Below are positions 37,668 to 45,800 of a stretch of 64,000 nt of DNA, one piece after another. The stretch covers positions 62,001-126,000 of the forward strand of contig MHBK01000035.1 of assembly GCA_001804865.1 (NCBI GenBank), written 5' to 3'. The translations under genes were made by a program, and so were the position numbers. This DNA comes from Lentisphaerae bacterium GWF2_57_35. GTDB taxonomy: Bacteria; Verrucomicrobiota; Kiritimatiellia; CAIQIC01; GWF2-57-35. How positions within the stretch are numbered: position 1 is the first letter of the stretch; the number at the start of each line of letters is the position of its first letter. A model generated the notes under the pieces. The model ran no database searches. It saw only the letters and a list, made by a program, of their open reading frames with translations, and was not told the DNA's origin.

Positions 37668-37955
37668 ATGAATCTAGGCAAAGTGGTAGGCACTGTCGTC
37701 GCCACGCGCAAGGAAACCAGCATGGATGGCCTGAAGCTCATGCTGGTCCGTTACGTGGACATCGAAGGCAAGGAAACGGGCAGTCATGTGGTCGCCGCCG
37801 ACGCCGTCGGCGCGGGCCCCGAGGAAATGGTTCTCGTCGCCAGCGGCAGTTCCGCGCGCCAGACCCTCGCCACCGACAAACGTCCGGTGGATGCCGTCAT
37901 CATGGCCATCGTGGACGACTGGAGCATCGGCGAGGAAATCAAATACAAGAAGTAG
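37668..37955 (+). CDS. Microcompartment vertex protein, BMC-P (EutN/CcmL family), copy 1
   Basis: A 95-residue pentamer-forming vertex protein. The N-terminus [27 protein letters not shown] and the later [33 protein letters not shown] are standard for EutN/CcmL proteins. Real start is ATG 37668, with AAGGAA upstream. It is one of three BMC-P genes; most loci of this kind carry three, presumably with different vertex or expression roles. Confidence 0.95.
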   Translation: MNLGKVVGTVVATRKETSMDGLKLMLVRYVDIEGKETGSHVVAADAVGAGPEEMVLVASGSSARQTLATDKRPVDAVIMAIVDDWSIGEEIKYKK

Positions 37956-38050
37956 GGGCGTCGCAGGCGACGCGCCCCCAGCCTCAACAAAGAGCAAAAC
38001 CGGCGCCGTAAACAGACGCAGCCGCGATCCATCATATCGTGGGGTATTTT

Positions 38051-39496
38051 ATGAGTAGATTATCCGATCAGGACATCGAAGCCATTGCCCAAAAGATCGC
38101 CGCCGATATCCGCGGCCCGGCAGCCGCCAAAGCCGCCCCACCCCCTCCGCCATCCGCTCCCGTCGAACCGGGGTTGGGAATTTTTGCGACCATTAACGAA
38201 GCGGTCGTCGCGGCGCAGAAGGCGTTCCCGGTTTTTGTGGCGCTGCCGATGGCGGCCCGCGCCAAGATCATTGCCGCCATCCGGCAATGCATGATGGAAA
38301 ATGCCGCCGCCCTGGCCAAGGCCGCCTGGGAGGAAACCAGGCTCGGCCGCTTTGAAGACAAGATCGTCAAGAACCAGCTCGTTACGGAAAAAACACCGGG
38401 CATCGAGGATCTGGCGCCGACCTCCTACACGGGCGACCACGGACTCACGCTGGTGGAACCCGCCCCCTACGGCGTCATCGGCGCGATCACGCCGACCACC
38501 AATCCAACTTCGACGATCATCTGCAACACCATCGGCATGCTGGCCGCCGGCAACACGGTTGTGTTTAACGTGCATCCCAGCGCGAAGAATTGCTCCATGC
38601 AAACCGTCGCGCTGCTTAATAAAACCATCGTCGCGGCGGGCGGCCCGGCGAACGTGGTTACCTGCATCGCCCAACCCACCGTGGAGAGCGCGCAGGAAAT
38701 GATGAAGCATCCCGGCGTACGCCTGCTGGCCGTCACCGGCGGCGGCGGAGTCGTCGTGGCCGCCATGCAAAGCGGCAAACGGGCAATCTGCGCCGGTCCG
38801 GGCAATCCGCCGGTGGTCGTGGACGAAACGGCCGACATCGAGCAGGCCGCCCGCGACATCGTGCTGGGCGCCTCTTTCGACAACAACATCATCTGCGTCG
38901 AGGAAAAGGAAGTCATCGTCGTGGCTTCGGTTGCCGATGCCCTGTTGAAGGCCATGACGCATTACGGCGCGGCCCTCATCGAAAAGAGCAACCTGTCCAA
39001 GGTCGAACAAACCGTCTTCACGAAGATGCACGGCCCGCGCGAGCACGCGGAAATCAATCGCAAGCTCATCGGCAAAAACGCGGATTTCATCCTGTCCCAG
39101 ATGGGCATCAACGCCCCGAGCACCGTCAAATTGGGCGTGGTGGAAGTGGACGAGAGCCATCCCCTGCTCTGGACCGAACAAATGATGCCCATCCTGCCGG
39201 TCGTGCGCGTGTCGAACGCCAACTATGCGATCGACCTGGCGATCAAGATCGAGGGCGGCTGCCGGCATACGGCCATCATGCACTCGAAGAATTTGGATAA
39301 CCTCAGCCGCATGGCGCGCGAATGCAATTGCAGCATCTTCGTCAAGAACGGCCGCTCCCAGGCGGGCATCGGCTTCGGCGGCGAAGGGTTCTGCTCGTTC
39401 ACCATTGCCAGCCCCACCGGCGAAGGCCTCACCAGTCCACGCAGCTTTTCGCGCTCGCGCCGTTGCGTGCTGGTCGACCACTTTAGGATTGTTTGA
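38051..39496 (+). CDS. CoA-acylating aldehyde dehydrogenase (PduP/EutE-like), encapsulated
   Basis: A 481-residue aldehyde dehydrogenase that would oxidise acetaldehyde to acetyl-CoA. Residues 4-20, LSDQDIEAIAQKIAADI, form an N-terminal amphipathic encapsulation helix, followed by a Pro/Ala-rich linker and the catalytic body. Signatures are PTTNPTSTIICNTIGML, FNVHPSAKNCS and catalytic Cys282 in NNIICVEEKE, as in PduP/EutE rather than NAD-dependent aldehyde-to-acid enzymes. ATG 38051 has GGGG upstream; GTG 38039 is less likely. Its stop overlaps the start of the next shell gene (TGATG). Substrate acetaldehyde is inferred from the DeoC domain in the same operon. Confidence 0.94.
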   Translation: MSRLSDQDIEAIAQKIAADIRGPAAAKAAPPPPPSAPVEPGLGIFATINEAVVAAQKAFPVFVALPMAARAKIIAAIRQCMMENAAALAKAAWEETRLGRFEDKIVKNQLVTEKTPGIEDLAPTSYTGDHGLTLVEPAPYGVIGAITPTTNPTSTIICNTIGMLAAGNTVVFNVHPSAKNCSMQTVALLNKTIVAAGGPANVVTCIAQPTVESAQEMMKHPGVRLLAVTGGGGVVVAAMQSGKRAICAGPGNPPVVVDETADIEQAARDIVLGASFDNNIICVEEKEVIVVASVADALLKAMTHYGAALIEKSNLSKVEQTVFTKMHGPREHAEINRKLIGKNADFILSQMGINAPSTVKLGVVEVDESHPLLWTEQMMPILPVVRVSNANYAIDLAIKIEGGCRHTAIMHSKNLDNLSRMARECNCSIFVKNGRSQAGIGFGGEGFCSFTIASPTGEGLTSPRSFSRSRRCVLVDHFRIV

Positions 39497-40107
39497 TGAA
39501 AAAATTTCCCGCGCTAGCCATCCTCGAATTCAGAGACATCTCCGCCGGTCTTTTCGCGACCGACGCGATGATCAAGAAATCGCCCATCGCCCTGCTGAAG
39601 GCGGGCATCATTACCGGCGGACGCTACATGACCCTCATCGGCGGCAGCACCGCTTCCGTGGACGAAGCCTTCCAGGAAGGCATTTTCTGGGGCAAGGACA
39701 GCCTCATCGACAAGGTCATGCTCCCGGACATCCATGAAAAGCTTCACGACGCCGTGCTCGGCCGGCGCCATCCGGTCGCCGACGGGGCCATGGCCGTCAT
39801 AGAGACCCCCACGGCCTCCAGCAACGTCCGCGCCGCGGAACTCGCGCTTAAAGGCGCTCCGGTCGAGCTGGTCGAAATCCGCCTCGCCGAAAGCCGCCTG
39901 GCCGGCAAGGGCCTCAGTATTTACCGGGGCGAACTCCACGACATCGAAGCGGCGGTCGAGATGGCCGTATCGTTCCTCCGCCGCGCCCACGTGGAGGTCC
40001 TCTCGCGAATCATCGCCGCGCCTCACGAAACATTGACGGATCAGATTTCCGGCAGTACGTTTTTTCACGATGCAAAGCTCCTGGAGCTGGATGGGGAGGT
40101 TGACTGA
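39496..40107 (+). CDS. Microcompartment shell protein, second BMC-T
   Basis: A 203-residue tandem-domain shell protein. The first BMC fold has ALAILEFRDISAGLFATDAMIKKS and the second MAVIETPTASSNVRAAELALKGAPVEL. It is clearly different from the first BMC-T and closer to PduT-like or BMC-T1-like proteins, but without the PduT iron-sulfur loop. Its ATG overlaps the aldehyde dehydrogenase stop by one base. A TTG three bases upstream is an unlikely alternative. Confidence 0.9.
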   Translation: MKKFPALAILEFRDISAGLFATDAMIKKSPIALLKAGIITGGRYMTLIGGSTASVDEAFQEGIFWGKDSLIDKVMLPDIHEKLHDAVLGRRHPVADGAMAVIETPTASSNVRAAELALKGAPVELVEIRLAESRLAGKGLSIYRGELHDIEAAVEMAVSFLRRAHVEVLSRIIAAPHETLTDQISGSTFFHDAKLLELDGEVD

Positions 40108-40108
40108 T

Positions 40109-40396
40109 ATGCACCTCGGCAAAGTTATTGGCTCGGTCGTTTCCTGTGTGATTTATAAAGGGCTGGAAGGCGTTCCAATGCTTTGGGTCCAACCCTTGGA
40201 CAAAACCGGCAAAGCCAAGGGAGGAGCCATCGTCGCCGCCGACGCCACCCGCATGGCCGGCCCCGGCGAGCTGGTTTACTTCGAAGGCGGCCGCGAAGCC
40301 GCCATGGCGCTCGATCCGTCGTTTGTGCCGGTCGATCATTCCATCATCGGCATCGTCGACGGCGTCGCCGCCCCGACATGGGAGACCCCCACATGA
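40109..40396 (+). CDS. Microcompartment vertex protein, BMC-P, copy 2
   Basis: A 95-residue EutN/CcmL-family pentamer protein (MHLGKVIGSVVSCVIYKGLEG, VAADATRMAGPGELVYFEGGREAA, HSIIGIVDGVAA). GGGGAGG precedes ATG 40109, one base after the BMC-T stop. Its stop overlaps the start of the third BMC-P gene (ATGA), so the last two vertex proteins are coupled. Confidence 0.95.
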   Translation: MHLGKVIGSVVSCVIYKGLEGVPMLWVQPLDKTGKAKGGAIVAADATRMAGPGELVYFEGGREAAMALDPSFVPVDHSIIGIVDGVAAPTWETPT

Positions 40397-40668
40397 TTCT
40401 CGGACGCGTCATCGGCAGCATCTACGCCACCATTCAAAATCCGTTGATGAACGGCCGCAAGCTCATGATCGTCGAGAAGACCGCGCCTGATGGAACGCCC
40501 ACCAACGATTATCTGATCGCCGTGGACGCCGTCGATGCCGGTGAAGGCGATCAAGTGCTCGTGCTCGACGAAGGCAACGGCGCGCGGCAGATCCTCGGCG
40601 ATCCCAAAGCGCCCATTCGCTCCGTCATCGCCGGGATCGTCGACCAGGTGTCCGTGGACGGCGCCTGA
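40393..40668 (+). CDS. Microcompartment vertex protein, BMC-P, copy 3
   Basis: A 91-residue EutN/CcmL-family protein (MILGRVIGSIYATIQNPLMNGRKLMIVEK, AVDAVDAGEGDQVLVLDEGNGARQI, SVIAGIVDQV). It overlaps copy 2 by four bases. Two tandem palindromes follow its stop. Confidence 0.95.
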   Translation: MILGRVIGSIYATIQNPLMNGRKLMIVEKTAPDGTPTNDYLIAVDAVDAGEGDQVLVLDEGNGARQILGDPKAPIRSVIAGIVDQVSVDGA

Positions 40669-40669
40669 G

Positions 40670-40719
40670 TTTTCCAACCATTGGAAAATTTTTGCGCTAT
40701 TTTTCCAATGATTGGAAAA
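40670..40719. promoter_or_regulatory. Twin perfect palindromes TTTTCCAA-N3-TTGGAAAA
   Basis: Two copies at 40670-40688 (spacer CCA) and 40701-40719 (spacer TGA). Centres are 31 bases apart, about three helical turns, so both would face the same side of the DNA. They lie between the last vertex gene and the phosphopentomutase gene. They could be operators for a LacI/DeoR-type regulator of deoB, or copies of a genome-wide repeat. Confidence 0.6.
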
Positions 40720-40760
40720 TCTGCAGGCGGGCTTTTCGCTTTGTAAATGAGGTAAGACGC

Positions 40761-41936
40761 ATGAAAACAATTTTGATCGTCCTCGACTCCGTCGGCATCG
40801 GCGAGATGCCCGATGCGGCCCATTACGGCGATGAAGGTTCGGCCACCCTGCCCCACCTGGCGGAAGCCGCCGGCGGGATCAAAGCTCCGACGCTGCAAGC
40901 GATGGGCTTGGGCAACATCACGGCGACGATCCCCAAGGGCCTGCCCATCAAGGGCGTTATGCCCGTTAAAACAGCCACCGCCTCCTACGGCGCCATGAAG
41001 GAAGTCTCCGACGGCAAGGACACCGTCACCGGTCACTGGGAAATCGCCGGTCTGGAAATCAATCCCGGCTTTCACGTGTTTCCGCCGGGACCGCCCTCCT
41101 TCCCGCCCGAAATGCTCCACGAATTCGAAAGGCGCACCGGCCGAAAGACCCTCGGCGACAAAGCCTCCAGCGGCACGGCGATCATCGACGAGTTGGGGCC
41201 CGAACACATGCGGACCGGCGCCTGGATCGTGTACACCAGCGCGGATTCCGTTTTCCAAATTGCCGCGAACGAACAAACGATTCCGATCGAGGAACAATAC
41301 CGCGGCTGCGAAATCGCTCGCGAACTCTGCGATCCCTTCCGGGTCGGGCGCGTCATCGCGCGTCCGTTCGTCGGCCGGCCAGGGGCCTTCAAACGCACAG
41401 AAAACCGGCGCGACTACGCCTTCAAACCCACCGAACCGACCCTTCTGGAACGGCTGGTCGCAGAGGGCATTCCGGTTTATGCCGTCGGCAAGATCGAGGA
41501 TATTTACGCCCACCGCGGCATCACCGAATCCAACCATACCGGCAATACCATGGCCTCGGCCCAGTTGGTGGCCCAGTGGACGCGCGAGAAAAAGGATGGC
41601 CTGATCTTCGCCAACTTCATCGATTTCGACATGATGTACGGTCATCGCCGCGATGCGCTCGGTTACGCGCGCGCCATCGAGCAGATCGATCAATGGATGG
41701 CCTCCTACCTGCCGCTGCTGCACCAGGACGATGTCCTGATCATCACCGCCGACCACGGCAACGATCCGACCTACAAAGGTTCGGATCACACCCGCGAGTT
41801 TGTCCCGCTGCTGGTCTATCGGCCGGGCCGTGAAGGCCGCGACCTCGGCATTCGCAACGGCTTCTATGACATCGCCCAGTCCATAGCGAAATACTTCAAT
41901 ATCGTCCCCATGCCGCGCGGGGTCAGCTTCCTGTGA
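40761..41936 (+). CDS. deoB: Phosphopentomutase
   Basis: A 391-residue alkaline-phosphatase-superfamily mutase converting (deoxy)ribose-1-phosphate to the 5-phosphate. Metal ligands are visible in LIVLDSVGIGEMPDA (Asp9), VTGHWEIAG, FVDFDM-like NFIDFDMMYGHRRD and ADHGNDPTYKGSDHTREFVPLL. GAGGT precedes ATG 40761; the length is normal for DeoB. It supplies substrate to the DeoC domain encoded at the start of the operon, linking nucleoside catabolism to the microcompartment. No nucleoside phosphorylase is encoded in the window. Its stop overlaps the next start (TGATG). Confidence 0.97.
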   Translation: MKTILIVLDSVGIGEMPDAAHYGDEGSATLPHLAEAAGGIKAPTLQAMGLGNITATIPKGLPIKGVMPVKTATASYGAMKEVSDGKDTVTGHWEIAGLEINPGFHVFPPGPPSFPPEMLHEFERRTGRKTLGDKASSGTAIIDELGPEHMRTGAWIVYTSADSVFQIAANEQTIPIEEQYRGCEIARELCDPFRVGRVIARPFVGRPGAFKRTENRRDYAFKPTEPTLLERLVAEGIPVYAVGKIEDIYAHRGITESNHTGNTMASAQLVAQWTREKKDGLIFANFIDFDMMYGHRRDALGYARAIEQIDQWMASYLPLLHQDDVLIITADHGNDPTYKGSDHTREFVPLLVYRPGREGRDLGIRNGFYDIAQSIAKYFNIVPMPRGVSFL

Positions 41937-42952
41937 TGAACTCGCCGATGGATCGATATATCGCCCAGTCGCTCAAACCTTGGGAATCGCGCACATGGTC
42001 CGGCGCCAGACTGGAAGAAAAGTTCCTCGCCCCGGACAACGAAACGATTCTCAAGCTAACCTTTGAAAATGGACGTGTCGCGCTGCAAACCGGCCGGACT
42101 TCCCAGCCCGGACGCGCGGCGCCGATACACAAATATCTCAGCGAAGTAGCCGGTCGTTTTCCGGAGCTCCAGCTTGTCATCTACCTTTGCACAGCCGATC
42201 ATCCGGAACTCTTGCTCGCCGACGACGCCCCTTTTTTCACGTTCGCCAAAACGCTCGACTCGCGATTTATCGTGATGCCCGATCAGTTCTTCACCAACAA
42301 CTTCAGCCGGTATCATCGCTCTGCGGCCCAAGGCTCGCTGGATGCCGACGTCGACAACGCCAGTTTAAAATATCCGTGGTCTACAAAGATCGATCGAGCC
42401 GTCTTCCGGTCGAAGGATTTCAAATATGCCGATCTCTGCATGGCGGGGCTGAAATGGCCGAAGCTGGTGGATGCCAAGATCGCCAGCCAACCCGAGAAAT
42501 GTGTTCAGGAACTCCAGCAACTCCAATTCGAGGAGTTGGCGGAAAACTATCCCGCCGAATTGCTTTGCGGTCCGCGTTTGGATATCGCCGGGCAGGTGCA
42601 ATACAAGTATCTCTTGAACACGCCCGCCTGTTGGGATTCCACTTATTGGAAACTTCGCTCCAACAGCTTGCTGTTCAGTCTGACTAAAATTCACGACCGC
42701 TCAAAAGACAACGACCATCTCTCCACACACCAATGGTACTCGTACTTTATGGAACCCTTTCGGCATTACATTCCCTGCACCCTGGACGATCTCGCCGAAA
42801 AGATCTCCTGGGCCCAAGCGCACGACGCCGAAGCCCGGCAAATCGCCGAAGACGGCTCACGGCTGGCCAAGGAGGAGCTGACCTACGAGAAAAGCCAGCT
42901 CTACGTCGGCGCCCTGCTGCGGCAATTCGCCGCGTTGAATCGCGATTCCTAA
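41936..42952 (+). CDS. CAP10/GT90-like glycosyltransferase
   Basis: A 338-residue protein resembling CAP10/KDELC glucosyl- or xylosyltransferases (GT90). Supporting segments are QYKYLLNTPACWDSTYWKLRSNSLLFSL, WYSYFMEPFRHYIPCTLDDLAEKISWAQAHD and IAEDGSRLAKEEL, matching the C-terminal half of the family. No signal peptide or membrane span is present. ATG 41936 overlaps the deoB stop by one base, so it is translated with the microcompartment operon, an unexpected neighbour. The acceptor is unknown; surface polysaccharide or protein are both possible. Confidence 0.8.
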   Translation: MNSPMDRYIAQSLKPWESRTWSGARLEEKFLAPDNETILKLTFENGRVALQTGRTSQPGRAAPIHKYLSEVAGRFPELQLVIYLCTADHPELLLADDAPFFTFAKTLDSRFIVMPDQFFTNNFSRYHRSAAQGSLDADVDNASLKYPWSTKIDRAVFRSKDFKYADLCMAGLKWPKLVDAKIASQPEKCVQELQQLQFEELAENYPAELLCGPRLDIAGQVQYKYLLNTPACWDSTYWKLRSNSLLFSLTKIHDRSKDNDHLSTHQWYSYFMEPFRHYIPCTLDDLAEKISWAQAHDAEARQIAEDGSRLAKEELTYEKSQLYVGALLRQFAALNRDS

Positions 42953-42964
42953 AGGTAGCCCGGC

Positions 42965-43001
42965 TTCTCCCTGCCCGCAACGCTTCGCGTCGAAGACGGG
43001 C
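42965..43001. repeat. Second copy of the intergenic hairpin repeat
   Basis: Positions 42965-42981 are identical to 35086-35102. Downstream arms CTTCG/CGAAG (42983-42987/42991-42995) and GCCCG/CGGGC (42973-42977/42997-43001) form a similar nested hairpin. The two copies flank the microcompartment operon. Confidence 0.55.
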
Positions 43002-43072
43002 TTCCGCAGCTCCCATTGAATTACCGCCGTTCGGACTTATGTTGTTGGGAACTCAATCCGGAGGGCTAAATC

Positions 43073-43924
43073 ATGAAGGGCATGATGTATATTTTAGGTG
43101 CAATGATGGTAGGAACCATGGCGACCCACGCGCAGACCAACGGGCAAATCGTGGAATATCGCAGCGGCGGCGTGACGATGAAGGGCTATTTGGCCTACAA
43201 CGAAACACTGCCGATGCAGCGACCGGGCGTCTTGGTGGTTCACGAATGGTGGGGCTTGAACGATTACGCCAAGTCGAGGGCCGACGAACTGGCGCGCCTG
43301 GGTTATGTCGCCCTGGCCGTGGATATGTACGGCGACGGCACCAACGTTGCCACGCAGGCGGAAGCCAAGGCCCTGGCCAGTCCGCTTCGCGAAGATCGCG
43401 GTCTGATGCGTGAAAGAATCCATGCGGCGTTGACGTTTTTGAAGAAGCAACCCCTGGTCGATCCCCAACAAATCGCCGCCATCGGGTATTGCTTCGGCGG
43501 CACGGTCGCGCTGGAACTGGCGCGCAGCGGCGCCGACGTGGCGGGGGTGGTGAGCTTTCATGGCAATCTCGACACGCCCGAGCCGACCGCTTCATCCAAC
43601 ATTCAGGCGCGAGTCCTGGTGCTTCATGGCGCCGACGACTCCTTTGTGCCCATGCAGCAGGTCGTCGACTTTCAAAACGAGATGCGCCAATCGGGCGCCG
43701 ATTGGCAGATGAACATTTATGGCGATGCGGTCCACAGCTTCACAAATCCCAACAACGGAACCAACAAATCCTCAGGCGTGGCTTATAACGAAAAAGCCGC
43801 CAAACGCTCGTGGGAGGCCATGAAGAGTTTTTTAACCGAGCTTTTCGGACAACCGCATGCCTATGTTTCAAGAGACTATTCCCCCTTGCGACACGTCTAT
43901 GTGCCAAGCGATACCGAACCGTAG
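43073..43924 (+). CDS. Secreted dienelactone-hydrolase-family protein
   Basis: A 283-residue alpha/beta hydrolase with a signal peptide (cut probably after THA). The catalytic triad is visible: Cys140 in GYCFGG, Asp in HGADDSFVP and His in GDAVHSFTNP. The oxyanion region is VVHEWWGLN. Dienelactone hydrolases open lactones in chloroaromatic pathways, but most members are of unknown substrate. A short C-terminal extension of about 25 residues is not typical. GGAGGG precedes ATG 43073. It stands alone between two operons. Confidence 0.88.
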   Translation: MKGMMYILGAMMVGTMATHAQTNGQIVEYRSGGVTMKGYLAYNETLPMQRPGVLVVHEWWGLNDYAKSRADELARLGYVALAVDMYGDGTNVATQAEAKALASPLREDRGLMRERIHAALTFLKKQPLVDPQQIAAIGYCFGGTVALELARSGADVAGVVSFHGNLDTPEPTASSNIQARVLVLHGADDSFVPMQQVVDFQNEMRQSGADWQMNIYGDAVHSFTNPNNGTNKSSGVAYNEKAAKRSWEAMKSFLTELFGQPHAYVSRDYSPLRHVYVPSDTEP

Positions 43925-44227
43925 CGGGCAGAAGCGGGATCAACTCGCACACCCGCAACGGGGCGCATCCCGACCCTGCCGCAGAAAACACGTACCTGGG
44001 GAGAAACTGGCCCGTGACTGCTGGAGGCGGGGCCACATGGCCCCGCTGGCCGGGGCGAGGTCGCCCCGGCTCCATTTCGCAAGCCCGATCCTTATTGAAT
44101 GGAATGAAACTGCGGCAGTGTCGAGATGCCCCGCCCGCAACGCAATCGTCGAATACACATTTGATGTTTCGCGGAAAACAGCCTAAGCTTTTACTCCTAA
44201 TGGAAGCGAGGTTGCAAACGCACTGAA
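43925..44227. other. Intergenic region with tandem GC hairpins
   Basis: About 300 bases without a convincing gene. The only clear structure is the pair of GC-rich hairpins at 44028-44071. A partial match to the intergenic hairpin repeat (CCGCCCGCAACGC) occurs near 44130. Confidence 0.5.
44028..44071. repeat. Tandem GC-rich hairpins (REP-like)
   Basis: First hairpin: GCGGGGCC (44028-44035), loop ACAT, GGCCCCGC (44040-44047). Second: GCCGGGGCG (44050-44058), loop AGGT, CGCCCCGGC (44063-44071). Both are perfect, separated by two bases. This resembles REP/BIME elements or a strong terminator without T-tract. Confidence 0.6.
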
Positions 44228-44965
44228 ATGAGCATGTCGTTCGCCCATAAAGACCTGGTCGGCTTGACGGTTTTGGTTTTGCTGATTGGCTGTTTTGCCT
44301 GCAACCGGGAGATCAAGCCCCCGGCCCCGCAGGACGGCCTCGCTCTGGCCATTGTTTACGATACGTCCGGCAGCATGGCCGACGACGTGATCAACGCCTC
44401 CGGCGCCAAGGAGCCCAAATACCGGATCGCCCGGCGCGCGATCAACTCCATTCTCGATCTGATGGACGTTTATACGAAGGAAACCACGAACGGCATGCCT
44501 CGCGTCGTTTATGCGGAGCTGATCGCCTTGAACAAATCGCAGGTCAAGAGAGTGCTCCAGCTCAGCCCCTTCAACGCGCAAGCATTGAAGACAACGATCG
44601 ATCGTTTTCCAAAGCCCACCGGAGGCACCCCCTTGGGCAAGGCGCTGTTAGCGGCCGCGGAGGACCTGATGGCCTCTCCGCTGAACCGCAAGCATATCCT
44701 GGTGCTGACCGACGGCGAGAACACCGAAGGACGGCGCCCGGAAGCCGTCATGCCGGAGCTGCTCGAACAAGCCCGGACGAACAATACCGGCATTCAAATT
44801 CACTTTGTGGCCTTCGATGTAGCGGCCGACATTTTCGAGCCGGTGAAGACATTGGGCGCCACCGTGGTCAGCGCCCATGACGAAACCCAACTCAACGAAC
44901 AATTGGAATTTATTCTCCAGAAGAAGATTTTGCTAGAAAATGAAGAGCCGTCATTGAATAAATGA
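44228..44965 (+). CDS. von Willebrand factor A domain lipoprotein
   Basis: A 245-residue protein with an N-terminal hydrophobic segment ending in a lipobox-like LIGC (Cys near 22; CFAC is an alternative), so it is probably lipid-anchored. The vWA domain has a complete MIDAS: DTSGSM near 46-51, the TGGTPLG threonine region and LTDGENTEG. It begins the nine-gene operon; the PspA-like gene starts 28 bases downstream. It may act as metal-dependent adaptor on the periplasmic side. ATG 44228 and ATG 44234 are both possible. Confidence 0.86.
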   Translation: MSMSFAHKDLVGLTVLVLLIGCFACNREIKPPAPQDGLALAIVYDTSGSMADDVINASGAKEPKYRIARRAINSILDLMDVYTKETTNGMPRVVYAELIALNKSQVKRVLQLSPFNAQALKTTIDRFPKPTGGTPLGKALLAAAEDLMASPLNRKHILVLTDGENTEGRRPEAVMPELLEQARTNNTGIQIHFVAFDVAADIFEPVKTLGATVVSAHDETQLNEQLEFILQKKILLENEEPSLNK

Positions 44966-44993
44966 CGCTGAACCAAGCGATAAGGAGGACGAC

Positions 44994-45749
44994 ATGTTCC
45001 GTGCACTTAAGCGGGTGTTTATATATCTGGGCCTGATGGCCGAAAAAGCGACCGAAACCGATGCGATCAATCAGGCGATGGTCGAACGCGGCATCCGCGA
45101 CGCCAAGGCCAAGGCCGACAAGGCGCACTATGCCAACGGCCAACTCGCTGGCCAGGTAGCCATGCTGAAGGATCAAATCAAACGCCAGGAACGCCAGCGC
45201 CAGGAATTACAGGGCCTGCTCTCCGCGGCCGCTGCGGCCAGCGACATGGAAAACGGCGCCCACTACGCCGAACAACTCGCGGACATGGAGCAGGACATCG
45301 ACGACAACAACGCCCAGTTGCAGAACCTGGAAGAACTCTACAAGCAGAACACGCAAATCATCGCCCAAAGCATTCGGGAAGTGCAAAAGTTCCAGATGGA
45401 ATTCGAGCAGGTCAAGGTGCGCGTGGCCGTGGGGCGATCGCTGGAAAATCTCGCCGGCCTGATGAAGGGCTCCATTTCCGAATTGCAGGGCATGATGGGC
45501 GGCGAACTCAGCCAGTCGATGCAGCAGTTGCGGCAATCCGCGGCCAGCGGCGAGGGACACATGCGCGCTACGATGGATCTGGCGAAGGAAATGGGCTCGT
45601 CGATCCAGCGTCAGCAGGACATGCGCAAGGCCCGCGGCGCCCAGTTGTTCGAGGAATACAAGCGCAAGATGGGCATGGTGCAACCTGATGCCGCCGCTTC
45701 GAACGCGCCCGCAGCCCAAAAAGAAAACCGCCAAAAGATTTCCGAGTAA
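44994..45749 (+). CDS. PspA/IM30-like coiled-coil protein
   Basis: A 251-residue, almost entirely helical protein rich in Gln, Ala and Glu. The coiled coil runs about residues 20-215 and starts with the RALKRVFIYLGLMAEKATE segment, like the amphipathic helix 0/1 of PspA and Vipp1. These proteins form ESCRT-III-like assemblies on the inner membrane. AAGGAGG precedes ATG 44994. Its place between a vWA lipoprotein and an ABC transporter points to envelope maintenance, by inference. Divergent enough that another coiled-coil family remains possible. Confidence 0.75.
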   Translation: MFRALKRVFIYLGLMAEKATETDAINQAMVERGIRDAKAKADKAHYANGQLAGQVAMLKDQIKRQERQRQELQGLLSAAAAASDMENGAHYAEQLADMEQDIDDNNAQLQNLEELYKQNTQIIAQSIREVQKFQMEFEQVKVRVAVGRSLENLAGLMKGSISELQGMMGGELSQSMQQLRQSAASGEGHMRATMDLAKEMGSSIQRQQDMRKARGAQLFEEYKRKMGMVQPDAAASNAPAAQKENRQKISE

Positions 45750-45800
45750 TAGACCTTTTCACATCGACAGTAAACGCGCCGCTTAGGAGGAGGAGAAGAA

